This document shows positions 8,667 to 17,836 of a stretch of DNA of 64,000 nt, in pieces (the stretch's first letter is position 1; each line of letters begins with the position of its first letter). The DNA is from Pandoraea vervacti (GTDB lineage Bacteria > Pseudomonadota > Gammaproteobacteria > Burkholderiales > Burkholderiaceae). The notes beneath the pieces are model-generated. The model was not told the origin of the DNA and did no database searches. It worked only from the letters and a program-made list of their open reading frames with translations. The position numbers were made by a program, and so were the translations under genes. The stretch spans positions 3,472,001-3,536,000 of the forward strand of contig NZ_CP010897.2 of the NCBI RefSeq assembly GCF_000934605.2, in the 5' to 3' direction.

Positions 8667-9887
8667 ATGAGTCAGTCAGCGCTGCCCGTGCAGAACTTCC
8701 TTCGGCCCTGCAAGATCAGTCTGCCGGCATTGCCGCCGATGTCGCTGTACGTGCACTTTCCGTGGTGCGTTCGCAAATGCCCGTATTGCGACTTCAATTC
8801 GCATGAGTGGCGCGGCGAAGGGGGCGCGCAGGCGTTTCCCGAGCAGGCGTATCTGGACGCATTGCGGCAGGACCTCGAACAGGCGATGCCGCTGGTTTGG
8901 GGGCGTCCGGTGCACACCGTCTTCATCGGCGGCGGCACTCCGAGCCTGTTGTCGGCGGCAGGACTGGATCGATTGTTGTCCGATCTGCGCGCCCTGCTGC
9001 CGCTCGACGCCGACGCCGAAATCACGATGGAAGCCAACCCCGGCACGTTCGAGGCGGACAAGTTCCGAAGCTTCCGCGCGAGCGGCATCAACCGGTTGTC
9101 GATCGGCATTCAGAGTTTCAACGGCGAGCATCTGAAGGCGCTCGGGCGCATTCACGATGGCGACGAAGCCCGTCATGCGATCGAGATTGCACAGGCGAAC
9201 TTCGAGAACTTCAACCTCGACCTGATGTTCGCGCTGCCCAACCAGACGCTGGCGCAGTGTCAGCAGGACGTGGAAACGGCGATCTCGTTCGCCCCGCCCC
9301 ATTTGTCGCTGTACCACCTCACGCTCGAGCCGAACACGCAATTCCACAAGTACCCGCCCACCGTGCCGGACGACGACACCGCCGCCGATATGCAGGACTG
9401 GATTGCGCAGCGCACCGCCGCAGCCGGTTATGGGCGTTACGAGGTGTCCGCCTATGCGCAGCCGCATCGACGCGCGAAGCACAACCTGAACTATTGGGAG
9501 TTCGGCGACTACCTTGGCATTGGCGCAGGAGCGCACAGCAAGATTTCGTTTCCGCATCGCGTGCTGCGTCAGGTGCGTCACAAGCATCCGCAGCGATACA
9601 TGGAGACGGTGACCGAGGGCAATGCGATTCAGGAAGAACGCGAGGTCGATGCCCGCGATCTGCCGTTCGAGTTCATGCTCAACGCCTTGCGTCTGACCGA
9701 TGGCGTGAAGAGCGAACTTTTCGCCGATCGCACGGGTTTGCCGATGGCGAAAATCGCCAGGGCGCTTGCTGCCGGCGTCGAAAAGGGGCTGCTCGTCGAC
9801 GACCCGCAACGCATCGCCCCCACGGCGTTGGGGCAACGCTTTCTCAACGACCTGCAAGGGATGTTTCTGGAGCGCGACGACAAGTAA
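8667..9887 (+). CDS. hemW: Radical SAM haem chaperone HemW
   Basis: HemW is a radical SAM protein related to coproporphyrinogen oxidase HemN but acting as a haem-delivery chaperone. The 406-residue protein has the iron-sulfur motif FPWCVRKCPYCDF (CxxxCxxC), the HemW-type FIGGGTPSLLSA, EANPGTFEADKF and RLSIGIQSFN blocks, and a C-terminal HemN-like domain with NYWEFGDYLGIGAGAHS. The absence of a fourth HemN cysteine just after the motif fits HemW. It starts 5 bases after rdgB and ends the operon. Confidence 0.93.
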   Translation: MSQSALPVQNFLRPCKISLPALPPMSLYVHFPWCVRKCPYCDFNSHEWRGEGGAQAFPEQAYLDALRQDLEQAMPLVWGRPVHTVFIGGGTPSLLSAAGLDRLLSDLRALLPLDADAEITMEANPGTFEADKFRSFRASGINRLSIGIQSFNGEHLKALGRIHDGDEARHAIEIAQANFENFNLDLMFALPNQTLAQCQQDVETAISFAPPHLSLYHLTLEPNTQFHKYPPTVPDDDTAADMQDWIAQRTAAAGYGRYEVSAYAQPHRRAKHNLNYWEFGDYLGIGAGAHSKISFPHRVLRQVRHKHPQRYMETVTEGNAIQEEREVDARDLPFEFMLNALRLTDGVKSELFADRTGLPMAKIARALAAGVEKGLLVDDPQRIAPTALGQRFLNDLQGMFLERDDK

Positions 9888-9910
9888 GCGTCGGGCAACG
9901 GCACGAACCC

Positions 9911-9949
9911 AAACGGCGGGACATCTTTACAGAGGATGTTCCGCCGTTT
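9911..9949 (+). terminator. Terminator after hemW
   Basis: The arms 9911-9925 and 9935-9949 pair over 15 bases with one mismatch around a 9-base loop. A T-rich stretch (TTTGATTTGG, present twice in tandem) follows. It ends the rph-rdgB-hemW operon and may serve the convergent acyl-CoA synthetase gene. Confidence 0.7.
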
Positions 9950-10029
9950 GATTTGGATGGTTTGATTTGGATGCCTTGGCTGAAAATCACTTGAGGCGGG
10001 TCGCTTGAGTTTGCCCCAGACCGCTCAAG

Positions 10030-11769
10030 TCACCCCAGCGCCGCCCCCATTTCCCTGAGCGCCTTGCGAATGATCTTGCCGGTCACCGTCATCGGAAGCT
10101 CCGGCAGGAAGACGACCTTGCGCGGGTACTCGTGTGCGGCCAGACGGCGCTTCACGAACGTCTGGATTTCCCTGGCAAGCGCATCGGACGGTTCGTGCCC
10201 TTCGCGCAGCACAACGAACGCTTTGACGATCTCCGTGCGCAATTCGTCGGGCTCGCCAATGACGGCGGCGAACTGCACCGACGGATGTCGGATCAGGCAG
10301 TCCTCGATGGGGCCCGGGCCAATGCGATAGCCGGCGCTGGTGATCACATCGTCCGAGCGGCCGGTGAAGGTGATGTACCCGTTTTCATCGACGAATCCCG
10401 AGTCACCCGTGAGCAGAAAGTCGCCGCGATATTTCTCCATCGTCGCGTCGGGGTTGTGCCAGTAGCCGAGGAACATGACCGGATTCGGTCGCGCAATGGC
10501 GATGTTGCCGACGGCGCCGGTGGGCAGCGGCGTGCCGTCGTCGTCCACGATGGTCACGGCGTGTCCGCGCACGGCGCGCCCGATCGCGCCCGGCAATGCG
10601 GGAAACTCCGCCGCGCATGACGACACGACCATATTGCATTCCGTTTGCCCGTAGAACTCGTTGATGTCGACGCCGAGATGCTCGCGCCCCCATGCCAGCA
10701 ATTCCGGGCCGAGCGATTCGCCGCCGCTGGCGACCGAGCGCAATTGCAACGGCCAGTGCTCACGCGGCGACGGCACGGTGCGCAGCATCTTGAGCGCGGT
10801 GGGTGGCAGGAACGTGTTGCGCACACCGTGACGCGCCATCAGATCGAACGCCGCAACGGGGTCGAACTTCTCGAACCGTCTGGATAACACAGGCACGCCG
10901 TGATGCAACGCCGGCAACAGAACATCGAGCAGTCCGCCGATCCATGCCCAGTCCGCTGGCGTCCAGATCAGGTCGCCTTCCTGCGGGAATCCGTTATGCG
11001 ACGTCTCGACCCCGGGCAAATGGCCGAGCAGGACCCGATGCGCGTGCAACGCCCCTTTGGGTTTGCCGGTGGTGCCGGAGGTGTAGATGATCAGCGCAGG
11101 GGCGTCGGCGCGTGTCTGAACGGGCTCGAAATGCGCATCGCGCGACGCGATGGCGGGCCACAGCGCGAGCAGCCCGTCCTCGGCGACGCCCCAATCCTGA
11201 TCGTCCGCCACATGGTGATGTGCTTCGGGCAGGTCGTCGTGAACCACGTACACGAGACGCAGGTCGGGCAACTCGGCGCGAATGTCGTCGATCTTGCCGA
11301 TGCTGGCCAGATCGGTCACGAGCACGGCGGCGCCCGAGTTTTGCAGGCGATAGGCGAGCGCTTCGGGACCGAAGAGCGTGAATAGCGGCACGGCGATGGC
11401 GCCGAGCTTGTAGGCGGCGACGTGCGCGACGAGCGTGGCGGGCGACTGGGGCAGAAAGATGCCGATGCGATCGCCCGCTTTCACGCCCTGGGCGCGCCAT
11501 TCGTTGGCGAGCTGATTGGAGAGTTGTTTCAGGACATCGAACGTGAGTCGCACGTGCGAGCCGTCTGCGCTCTCGTGCACGAGGGCGAGCCGGTTGGTCC
11601 CGTCGGCCCATTTATCGCAAACGTCGACGCCGATGTTGTAGAGCGTGGGAATCTGCCAGGAGAATGCGTTGGCGGTGGGGGCGTCGTCGGTCGGGGCGAG
11701 TGCCTTGCGCTCGCCACTGGCGTCATTTGACGTCTCTTGGGCGGGGGCGCGGGAGGTGTCGGCATCCAT
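10030..11769 (-). CDS. AMP-dependent acyl-CoA synthetase (medium-chain/AcsA-like)
   Basis: This 579-residue ANL-superfamily enzyme activates a carboxylic acid to its acyl-AMP and then the CoA thioester. Motifs in order: YTSGTTGKPKGALHAH (P-loop, A3), NEFYGQTECNMV (A5), LTGDSGFVDENGYITFTGRSDD (A7-A8) and the catalytic lysine in TVTGKIIRKALREM near the C-terminus. The overall layout and the VPLFTLFGPEALAYRL segment resemble the medium-chain acyl-CoA synthetases related to acetyl-CoA synthetase. The substrate is not predictable here. The ATG at 11769 has GGAGA upstream. The gene is monocistronic and divergent from the tRNA-Ser gene. Confidence 0.85.
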   Translation of the reverse strand: MDADTSRAPAQETSNDASGERKALAPTDDAPTANAFSWQIPTLYNIGVDVCDKWADGTNRLALVHESADGSHVRLTFDVLKQLSNQLANEWRAQGVKAGDRIGIFLPQSPATLVAHVAAYKLGAIAVPLFTLFGPEALAYRLQNSGAAVLVTDLASIGKIDDIRAELPDLRLVYVVHDDLPEAHHHVADDQDWGVAEDGLLALWPAIASRDAHFEPVQTRADAPALIIYTSGTTGKPKGALHAHRVLLGHLPGVETSHNGFPQEGDLIWTPADWAWIGGLLDVLLPALHHGVPVLSRRFEKFDPVAAFDLMARHGVRNTFLPPTALKMLRTVPSPREHWPLQLRSVASGGESLGPELLAWGREHLGVDINEFYGQTECNMVVSSCAAEFPALPGAIGRAVRGHAVTIVDDDGTPLPTGAVGNIAIARPNPVMFLGYWHNPDATMEKYRGDFLLTGDSGFVDENGYITFTGRSDDVITSAGYRIGPGPIEDCLIRHPSVQFAAVIGEPDELRTEIVKAFVVLREGHEPSDALAREIQTFVKRRLAAHEYPRKVVFLPELPMTVTGKIIRKALREMGAALG

Positions 11770-11931
11770 GCGGTTGTCTCCGGGTCATGTCTGGCCTCGC
11801 ACGGTAACGCCGGGGGCGTACACCGCACGTCATTCGGGAATGATGCATGCGGGACGGGGACAAGACAAGGGGTGACGGGGGAAACACTAGGAAATTAGCG
11901 GGGTGTAGCGTGATTTCGATGCAAAGATGGC

Positions 11932-11959
11932 TTCACATCATGGCATGAGCGGGTATAAT
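11932..11959 (+). promoter_or_regulatory. Strong sigma-70 promoter of the tRNA-Ser gene
   Basis: TTCACA (11932-11937) and a perfect TATAAT (11954-11959) are separated by 16 bases. It is the only good promoter in the 325-base gap between the acyl-CoA synthetase start and the tRNA; the expected start near 11966 gives a leader of about 130 bases. I see nothing else in that gap. Confidence 0.8.
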
Positions 11960-12094
11960 GCGCGCTGCCGTGCGGTACTGGCCTGCGCCGGAGCGCCAGC
12001 GATTCCGGCGCCGATCCTCCCGGACCGCACGCATCTCAAGCTGTCGTCACGACAGCACCTCGAAGCCACGACCTTGCGTCGTGCACAACGCCCC

Positions 12095-12184
12095 GGAGGC
12101 GTGCCAGAGTGGTTTAATGGACCGGTCTTGAAAACCGGCGAAGGGGTAACCCTTCCGTGAGTTCGAATCTCACCGCCTCCGCCA
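12095..12184 (+). tRNA. tRNA-Ser (anticodon UGA)
   Basis: The acceptor strands GGAGGCG (12095-12101) and CGCCTCC (12174-12180) pair perfectly, followed by discriminator G and an encoded CCA at 12182-12184. The anticodon stem CCGGT/ACCGG (12122-12126, 12134-12138) holds the loop CTTGAAA with anticodon TGA. A long variable arm (serine type) and the T-loop GTTCGAATC are present. The 3' half is the integration site of the island; the insertion leaves this gene complete. Confidence 0.97.
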
Positions 12185-12192
12185 GAATTTCC
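12127..12192 (+). repeat. attL: left 66-bp direct repeat of the island (3' half of tRNA-Ser)
   Basis: The repeat begins at the first base of the anticodon loop, runs through the rest of the tRNA and 8 bases past the CCA, and is identical to 22717-22782. This is the classic product of tyrosine-integrase insertion into a tRNA 3' end. Confidence 0.95.
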
Positions 12193-12498
12193 GTGTTTTC
12201 ACGGTAGTGCCTACTGACATCCGTAGGCGGTGCTCCGCAATTTTTTTGGGGATGCTCCGCAAAACGGCGAAATTGCACCGTATGTGCTCTTTTGGATGAG
12301 GTCCTTCGTCGGCGCCCAAATGCGTAATCAATAGCTGCTTCCGACCCTAAGCAGCTGTTCGGCAGCGGTGTGCCAAAACCGGCCATTCGCCCAGCGCGAA
12401 GCGGTCAGGAAGAAACGCAAAGGTCGGCGGGCCTAGCCTAAGCTCCGCGAAAGCCGCGATCGGCGTCAGAACCCCGCTGGGGATGCACGGATCAGTGG

Positions 12499-15400
12499 TT
12501 ATTCGAAACTCTGCTCGCCTCTCCGATCGCGCTTGCTCTCATGTTCGATCCAGCGTTCGAGTTCGGGCAGCATGTCGGTGACCCGTTGCCGAACCTCGCC
12601 TCCAACATTGTCACCCAGCGTTGTGATAGCCGCGCGACGCCGAACCAGGATATCGGCGAGCGAGCCACTCCAGCTGCGCGGATGCAGCCGCGACCAGATA
12701 TCACCGAGGAACGCCAGCTTGTCTGGCGCGTGGTCCAATATTTCCAGGAAAAGCGTGGAGACACCGTTCTCCTCTTCGCCCTGCTGCCGCTTGAACATGG
12801 GGATGCTTTTGCCAAGCAGCGGATAGCGCCGATCCGGATCGATATTCGCCCATTGAACAAGGGTCTCGGCGCCGACATCTTCCACCGGCGTGCCAGACCC
12901 GAAGCCCCCCTCAAACAGCCTCCGATTTCTCGGCCTGAGTTCGGGGAGCAGGAGTTCGTCGAGTGCGACCAGGGGATGGATCTCGAAGATCGCCTTGAGG
13001 ACATAACCAAGATCGTAGGACGAGAGATAGTCGGTCTCCAGTCCGGCCCGGACGCGAACGCAGATTTCCCGCAACGTCGCCTCCCCATCAGGTCCGGCGC
13101 AGCAGACCCGAATAACGGTATGCAGCCCAAAATCGCGTAAAGACTGATTCTTTCCAAAGTCAGCGCGCAGTAGCAGCTCACGGCCAATAATGATCAAGGA
13201 TGGCGCACGTTGACGGCCTTCTTCCCGATCGCGGTAGAAGTGCATGTGCAATATATCAAGCGCGATCTCGACGCCGTCGGCCAAATTGCCGATGTCGGTG
13301 AGTAGCAGGCCAAGCGCGTCGGGTGGAGACTCCACAACACTGCCATTGGCGATGCTTTGAAAATTCCGCGCCGAAAGGACGCCACGTTCGATCGCACGCC
13401 GAAGCCGCGCTATGCCTTGGGCATCTATAGCAACACGCGCCTGAAGATACGGCAGACTCGCGGCAAGATCGGGATTCTGGATCACATTCTCTAGCGTAGC
13501 GTTGGCAAAGGCCGAAGCCTTGGCGTGCGCGCCATGGATGAACCCGCCCAGCACCGTCGCATTCCGGCTGTCCGCCTCGGCGGCGGAGAAGAGGTCCAGC
13601 AGTTCACACCACATCGCATCAAGATCGGCGGCACCATCCGACAGACCAATGCCGCATTCATAGGCGCGCTGCGGATTTTGTTCGACGAGCAGTTCGGCAA
13701 TGAAGGTGGCGCGCGTCTCCGGGTCGTGCGCGAGTGCGGTGCCGATCTCTTTCGCCTGCAGGGAGGCGCGCTCATAGGGTTTCATGACGTCGCCGTCATC
13801 CGCATCGCCATCAGCCACATCCCAACCGAAACTGTTGCCCCGCAGTACGACCGCACGGGCCTGATGGAGAAGATCGGTGGGTTTCAGGTGTTCGATGAGC
13901 GCAACGAGACGGGCGCGCACCTCATCCGGCATCGCGTCGCCCGCGAAGCGCAGCGCTGTGCGGAAGCCGATCCACCCCTCGATCCAAGGTCGCTCGGAAG
14001 AAAAATGGGTCGCTGCCCGTTCGAGCGCATCGTGGGAGGCGCCGAAGCGCCACAGCTCTCTTATGCGGCGGGCAAGGTGGTCTCTGGCGTTTTCGATGAT
14101 TGGCGATAGCTCGACCGCCAGGTCGACCGCGCCGTTGTACCAGGCCCAGATGTCACCGTAGGTCGGCGGGTGCCAGCCATAGTCCCGTGACCGGGCGCCG
14201 AAGTCGAAGTCGCTGGATGAACTGAAATGGTGCGCCTTCAGCAGCGCATCGAGGGCGACGCCGGCGCAGCGCACCAAAGCCGGATCACCCGATTGAGCGA
14301 ACCGGCGAACGAGCGCTCGCCGCTGATCTGGTAAAGCCTTGGTGCCGGACAGGTGCAGGTGAAACAGCTCGGCGAACATGTCCGACGCCGAGTTGTTGTG
14401 GTGGTCGGGCGATTCAGCGGAAAGGAACCGCGCAAGCAAGGTTGCCGCGCGGTCGAACAGCGGCGGATCGTAAGCGAGGAGCTTGATCAACCGTATCCAT
14501 TGCCGCCGATTGCTCGACTGCGGATCGATGATCTCGCCGCCATCTGGGCCGGCAATATCACGCCCGATCCTCGCGAGCACGGCATCGGGCTCGACCGGGG
14601 CGATGTTAGCGATGATCTGAAGGCCGTCTTCTCCCAATGCCGCAAGATCGCCGAGTGGCCCGTCGGCACGGAGCCAGCGCTCGACCGCGGCCCGCGCCTC
14701 GGCGCTGTCGTGCAGATAGCCGAGGCGGCGCGAAAGGGACTTCTGCATCCGCGTTGTAAGCGACGCACAGAAGCGATCGAAATCGGCCGGCGGTATGCGT
14801 TCAAGGGCGAACCCGGCGAGCGGGTTGGCGATCGCATGCGGCAGGATAGCGCGCCACCGTCCCCGCAGTTGCGCGATCCCCCGCTGCCGAAGCGCGTTCA
14901 GCGCCGCATATATCGCCGCCACTGGAACACCGCGAATAGCGGCGACCCGCGCGAGTTCACCGCCTTCCGAAGTGTCCTCGCCATCGATCGAATAGAGCAG
15001 GGCAAGGTCTTCGGCAGCGGAAAGCAGATCCCGGTCAGGCTCGTTGCGTTGATGAAAAATCCGCTCGAAGAGGTCGCGGCTCTTGAGCTTTCCCAAGGTT
15101 TCGCCTTTTCCGAGCGTGTCGGCGAGAGCGCGCGCCACGCGGAAGTTTCCTCCGCTGAACTCCGATATGGTTCGCCGGTCGACCTGCGTCACATTGGGGA
15201 AGGTCTTTTCCAGCCACTGCGCCACCATTTCGGGCGATGCCGATTGCAGGCGGAAGACCTCGGTACGCTCGGGCTCGTCGTCGCGAACATCATATTCGAC
15301 AGTTAAGAGACTGACTTGGCTCCCAGCTTCCGAACAGATGCGGGCCAGTTCGCTGTGCGTCGCCGGGTTACAGTTGTCGACGATTAGGATCGCGCGTCGT

Positions 15401-16275
15401 CTTGCGATCACCAGCTGGCGCGCCATGTCCCGTGCGGTCGGGTCAGTCTCCTCCGAATAGTCGGTATAGACGGCGAACCCCGGATCGAGCGGCACCTCGC
15501 CCACACCTTCCTCGAACAGTGCCTGCACGAGACGAGTCTTTCCGAGGCCGGACAAGCCGATCAACCGGATACATTGGCGAGCTTTGGTCAGAGAGACGCG
15601 AAGCCGGGCGATACCCTCGCCGATAGTGAGTTGCTCGCGGTCGCTAGTTCTCTCATCGGTTAGGCAGGCCTTGTCGTTGAAGAGATAGGGCGTCTCCTCG
15701 CTCACGCCGACGCCGCACCAATCGCCGATGCTGCTCCAGCCCGACATACCGATGCCGAGCCGCGTGCGGACCCAAGCGGCGATTCCGGGATAGTGATTGA
15801 CCCATGTCGCCAGCCGGTCGCGATCGTAGAAGTCGCTATGCAACTGCCCGGCCTCAGGCAAATCGTCGAGCTGCGCCCGGATCGCATCGCGACGATCGCT
15901 CAGCCGCTTGTCTGCGACCGATCCTTGCGCGCTGACGATAATGTAAGCGCCGGAGCGAGCGGCGAGTTCGGCGATGACCGGCCGTAGTACGCCGCGAGGA
16001 CGCATCTCATCGCGGATTGCGCTCGCTGGCATGTCGGGCTTTTTTACCTGAAACCCTGTGTGCTGGCGCGGCACGAAATCCGGCCTCGGTAGTGCGGGCC
16101 GGCACTCGACCCGGACGTCAAGCCCGCCATCGGCCGCATCCTGATTGCCGCCAGAGGTTACCGACGAACTGGGGCAACCCTGCGCCCGCAATTCTGCCAA
16201 GGCGAGACGTGCGACGAGTGTTCGCAGATCGGCGTCATTGAGCTCGGCGACTTGTGCGCCAGTAATTTCGAACAT
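12499..16275 (-). CDS. Avs-like STAND ATPase with N-terminal PD-(D/E)XK nuclease domain (probable anti-phage protein)
   Basis: This single 1258-residue protein has three parts. The first ~80 residues resemble a restriction-endonuclease fold: the segment D49-GGLD53-VRVE57 and, 19 residues on, Q76-V-K78 fit the D...(E/Q)xK active site of Mrr/Cap4-type nucleases. A linker contains FYDRDRLATWVNHYPG...WVRTRLG, a segment I associate with STAND defence proteins. The NTPase follows, with Walker A GLSGLGKTRLV (240-250, K246) and Walker B AILIVDN (D300). The remaining ~800 residues appear helical and repetitive, as in TPR/HEAT sensor domains. Nuclease-STAND-repeat order is that of the antiviral Avs family, where the C-terminus senses a phage protein and triggers the nuclease. 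Family placement is inference. The start has only a weak ribosome-binding site. It is the island's main cargo. Confidence 0.7.
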   Translation of the reverse strand: MFEITGAQVAELNDADLRTLVARLALAELRAQGCPSSSVTSGGNQDAADGGLDVRVECRPALPRPDFVPRQHTGFQVKKPDMPASAIRDEMRPRGVLRPVIAELAARSGAYIIVSAQGSVADKRLSDRRDAIRAQLDDLPEAGQLHSDFYDRDRLATWVNHYPGIAAWVRTRLGIGMSGWSSIGDWCGVGVSEETPYLFNDKACLTDERTSDREQLTIGEGIARLRVSLTKARQCIRLIGLSGLGKTRLVQALFEEGVGEVPLDPGFAVYTDYSEETDPTARDMARQLVIARRRAILIVDNCNPATHSELARICSEAGSQVSLLTVEYDVRDDEPERTEVFRLQSASPEMVAQWLEKTFPNVTQVDRRTISEFSGGNFRVARALADTLGKGETLGKLKSRDLFERIFHQRNEPDRDLLSAAEDLALLYSIDGEDTSEGGELARVAAIRGVPVAAIYAALNALRQRGIAQLRGRWRAILPHAIANPLAGFALERIPPADFDRFCASLTTRMQKSLSRRLGYLHDSAEARAAVERWLRADGPLGDLAALGEDGLQIIANIAPVEPDAVLARIGRDIAGPDGGEIIDPQSSNRRQWIRLIKLLAYDPPLFDRAATLLARFLSAESPDHHNNSASDMFAELFHLHLSGTKALPDQRRALVRRFAQSGDPALVRCAGVALDALLKAHHFSSSSDFDFGARSRDYGWHPPTYGDIWAWYNGAVDLAVELSPIIENARDHLARRIRELWRFGASHDALERAATHFSSERPWIEGWIGFRTALRFAGDAMPDEVRARLVALIEHLKPTDLLHQARAVVLRGNSFGWDVADGDADDGDVMKPYERASLQAKEIGTALAHDPETRATFIAELLVEQNPQRAYECGIGLSDGAADLDAMWCELLDLFSAAEADSRNATVLGGFIHGAHAKASAFANATLENVIQNPDLAASLPYLQARVAIDAQGIARLRRAIERGVLSARNFQSIANGSVVESPPDALGLLLTDIGNLADGVEIALDILHMHFYRDREEGRQRAPSLIIIGRELLLRADFGKNQSLRDFGLHTVIRVCCAGPDGEATLREICVRVRAGLETDYLSSYDLGYVLKAIFEIHPLVALDELLLPELRPRNRRLFEGGFGSGTPVEDVGAETLVQWANIDPDRRYPLLGKSIPMFKRQQGEEENGVSTLFLEILDHAPDKLAFLGDIWSRLHPRSWSGSLADILVRRRAAITTLGDNVGGEVRQRVTDMLPELERWIEHESKRDRRGEQSFE

Positions 16276-16508
16276 CGTTCTTCAACACCCTTTCATCAAG
16301 TATAGGAGAGCATGCGGGAGAACAAAGAGCGGTCAAGCGATAGTTGGTCCGCCACGGCCGCGACCGAACTGCCAGTTGTTCCGTCGCCACGCATGGTGCC
16401 TGCGACTGGCTTGCTGAGCTGGCGCTCCAGCGCCGGTGGCCACGGCACGAGCGCGAACTCGCGCGATCCGGCAGAAAGGCTGTTGGGTCGCCATCCGCGC
16501 GATTTCTT

Positions 16509-16739
16509 CTAGGTGCTGAGCACCTGAATCGTCTCGAGATGCTTTAGCGCCGCGCTATCTAGGCCGTTCGTGAAGAAAAAGCGTTTGCCTTTTACGTCGC
16601 CGAAGAACTTCTTGAACCGATTGACGGTGGCGTTGGCATCGCCCCCGCCGGTGGTGCTGCCTATGCTATTTCTTCGAGAATGATCGGCGGCCTCGAAAGG
16701 GCCAGCCTGAACAAATGTCCATTCAGCACGATTTGCGGC
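16509..16739 (-). pseudogene. Remnant of a protein-coding gene (C-terminal fragment, no start codon)
   Basis: Between STAND and DUF4145 genes, in the otherwise empty 16276-16914 interval, the minus strand has a 76-codon open frame with protein-like composition ending FKKFFGDVKGKRFFF...LKHLETIQVLST and then TAG. A TGA precedes it and there is no ATG, GTG or TTG near its beginning, so it cannot be expressed as it stands. I do not recognise the family. It looks like the tail of a gene lost by deletion when the island was assembled. The rest of the interval shows nothing I can support. Confidence 0.4.
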
Positions 16740-16914
16740 TCAGAAGCTGCCAGTGTGTTTCCAGCCCAGTTTTTTCCTTTTCCCTTAGATCGCCTTGGTG
16801 ATCGCCGAATGTCAGCTGTTGGCCGAATACCGCCGATCACAAACGTCGGCCTCCGACCCTGAAGAGACGTTTGTGTGCCCGTAAAGCGACCATTCGAAAT
16901 GACATAACGCGAAG

Positions 16915-17616
16915 CTACCCAACGTCCTTATGCCGTGCTGCCCTTCGCTCTTTGGCTATCTGAAGGCGCTTTGGCTCGGTATACAAACGCTCGAGCAGCT
17001 CATAAGCAAATTCGTGCAGGTCCTCTGCATCCACCTCTGTTAACGTTCCATCGTGGGCACCGTCGTTGCCATCGTCCTTGACACAGGCAGCAAGCTCGCG
17101 CAACGCTTCTGGCAACCTCCCTGTGTCAAAGAGCCACGCCAGCCGAAACCCAAGGCTCCCGCGTATTCGTTTAGTAAGGCCATCGACGTCGTCGGCAGGC
17201 ATCAGCGATTTCGTTGCAAAGTCGAGGCACAACCGGAACATTGTGCCCGCCGCGTTGTAACACTTCACGGCCATGCAGGTGGCACCTTCCTTGAACGCAG
17301 CTTCGATATCTGCCGGAAGATATTCTGGAGGCTGCTCGGCGTTTTCGTCCTTAAGACTTAGGTATCCTTCGACCGTAAAGTAGTCGTTCAGGGTGCCGGC
17401 AAGGGCTCCAAGACCGATATTACGAACATTGACCTGAGATGCGGCTGAGGTTTGCGCCAAAATAATGACGCTGCCGTCGTGGCACTTCCGGCAAATGCAG
17501 AACGCTTCATACCAGTGCTGCCAGCCATATTCGATTCGAGAAAAGTTTTCACCAGCCAAATCCAATGTGATGTGTCCAGCCCCGCAGCGCGGACAATCGG
17601 CAACCAGTTCCGCCAT
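16915..17616 (-). CDS. DUF4145 domain protein
   Basis: The 233-residue protein opens with a zinc-ribbon-like pair (CPRCGAGH at about residues 8-15 and CICRKCH at about 40-46) and continues with the DUF4145 core: YLPADIEAAFKEGATCMAVK followed by CYNAAGTMFRLCLDFATKSL. DUF4145 proteins are often found beside restriction and other defence genes, and as a fusion part in some of them; their biochemical role is unknown. The frame extends 16 codons upstream, but ATG 17616 has AAAGGA at the right distance and gives a family-like start. It has the same direction as the STAND gene, 640 bases upstream of it. Confidence 0.8.
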   Translation of the reverse strand: MAELVADCPRCGAGHITLDLAGENFSRIEYGWQHWYEAFCICRKCHDGSVIILAQTSAASQVNVRNIGLGALAGTLNDYFTVEGYLSLKDENAEQPPEYLPADIEAAFKEGATCMAVKCYNAAGTMFRLCLDFATKSLMPADDVDGLTKRIRGSLGFRLAWLFDTGRLPEALRELAACVKDDGNDGAHDGTLTEVDAEDLHEFAYELLERLYTEPKRLQIAKERRAARHKDVG

Positions 17617-17836
17617 CTCTTTTTTTCCTTTGTCTTGTTGGGTGTCAGGCTCACACGCAAACATAACTCATCCCGTAGGAGAGGCTATCCGATTATCTAC
17701 GATTCGGCCGTCGATCTCGAACGTCCGCTTCTGACCGAAAGCGGTTTCGCATATATGCCCCCCCCAAAAAAGCTACCTTAACGCTCTGCAGCCGCTATCA
17801 ACGCAGTTGCGTATAGATATAGGCGATCCAAGATAG

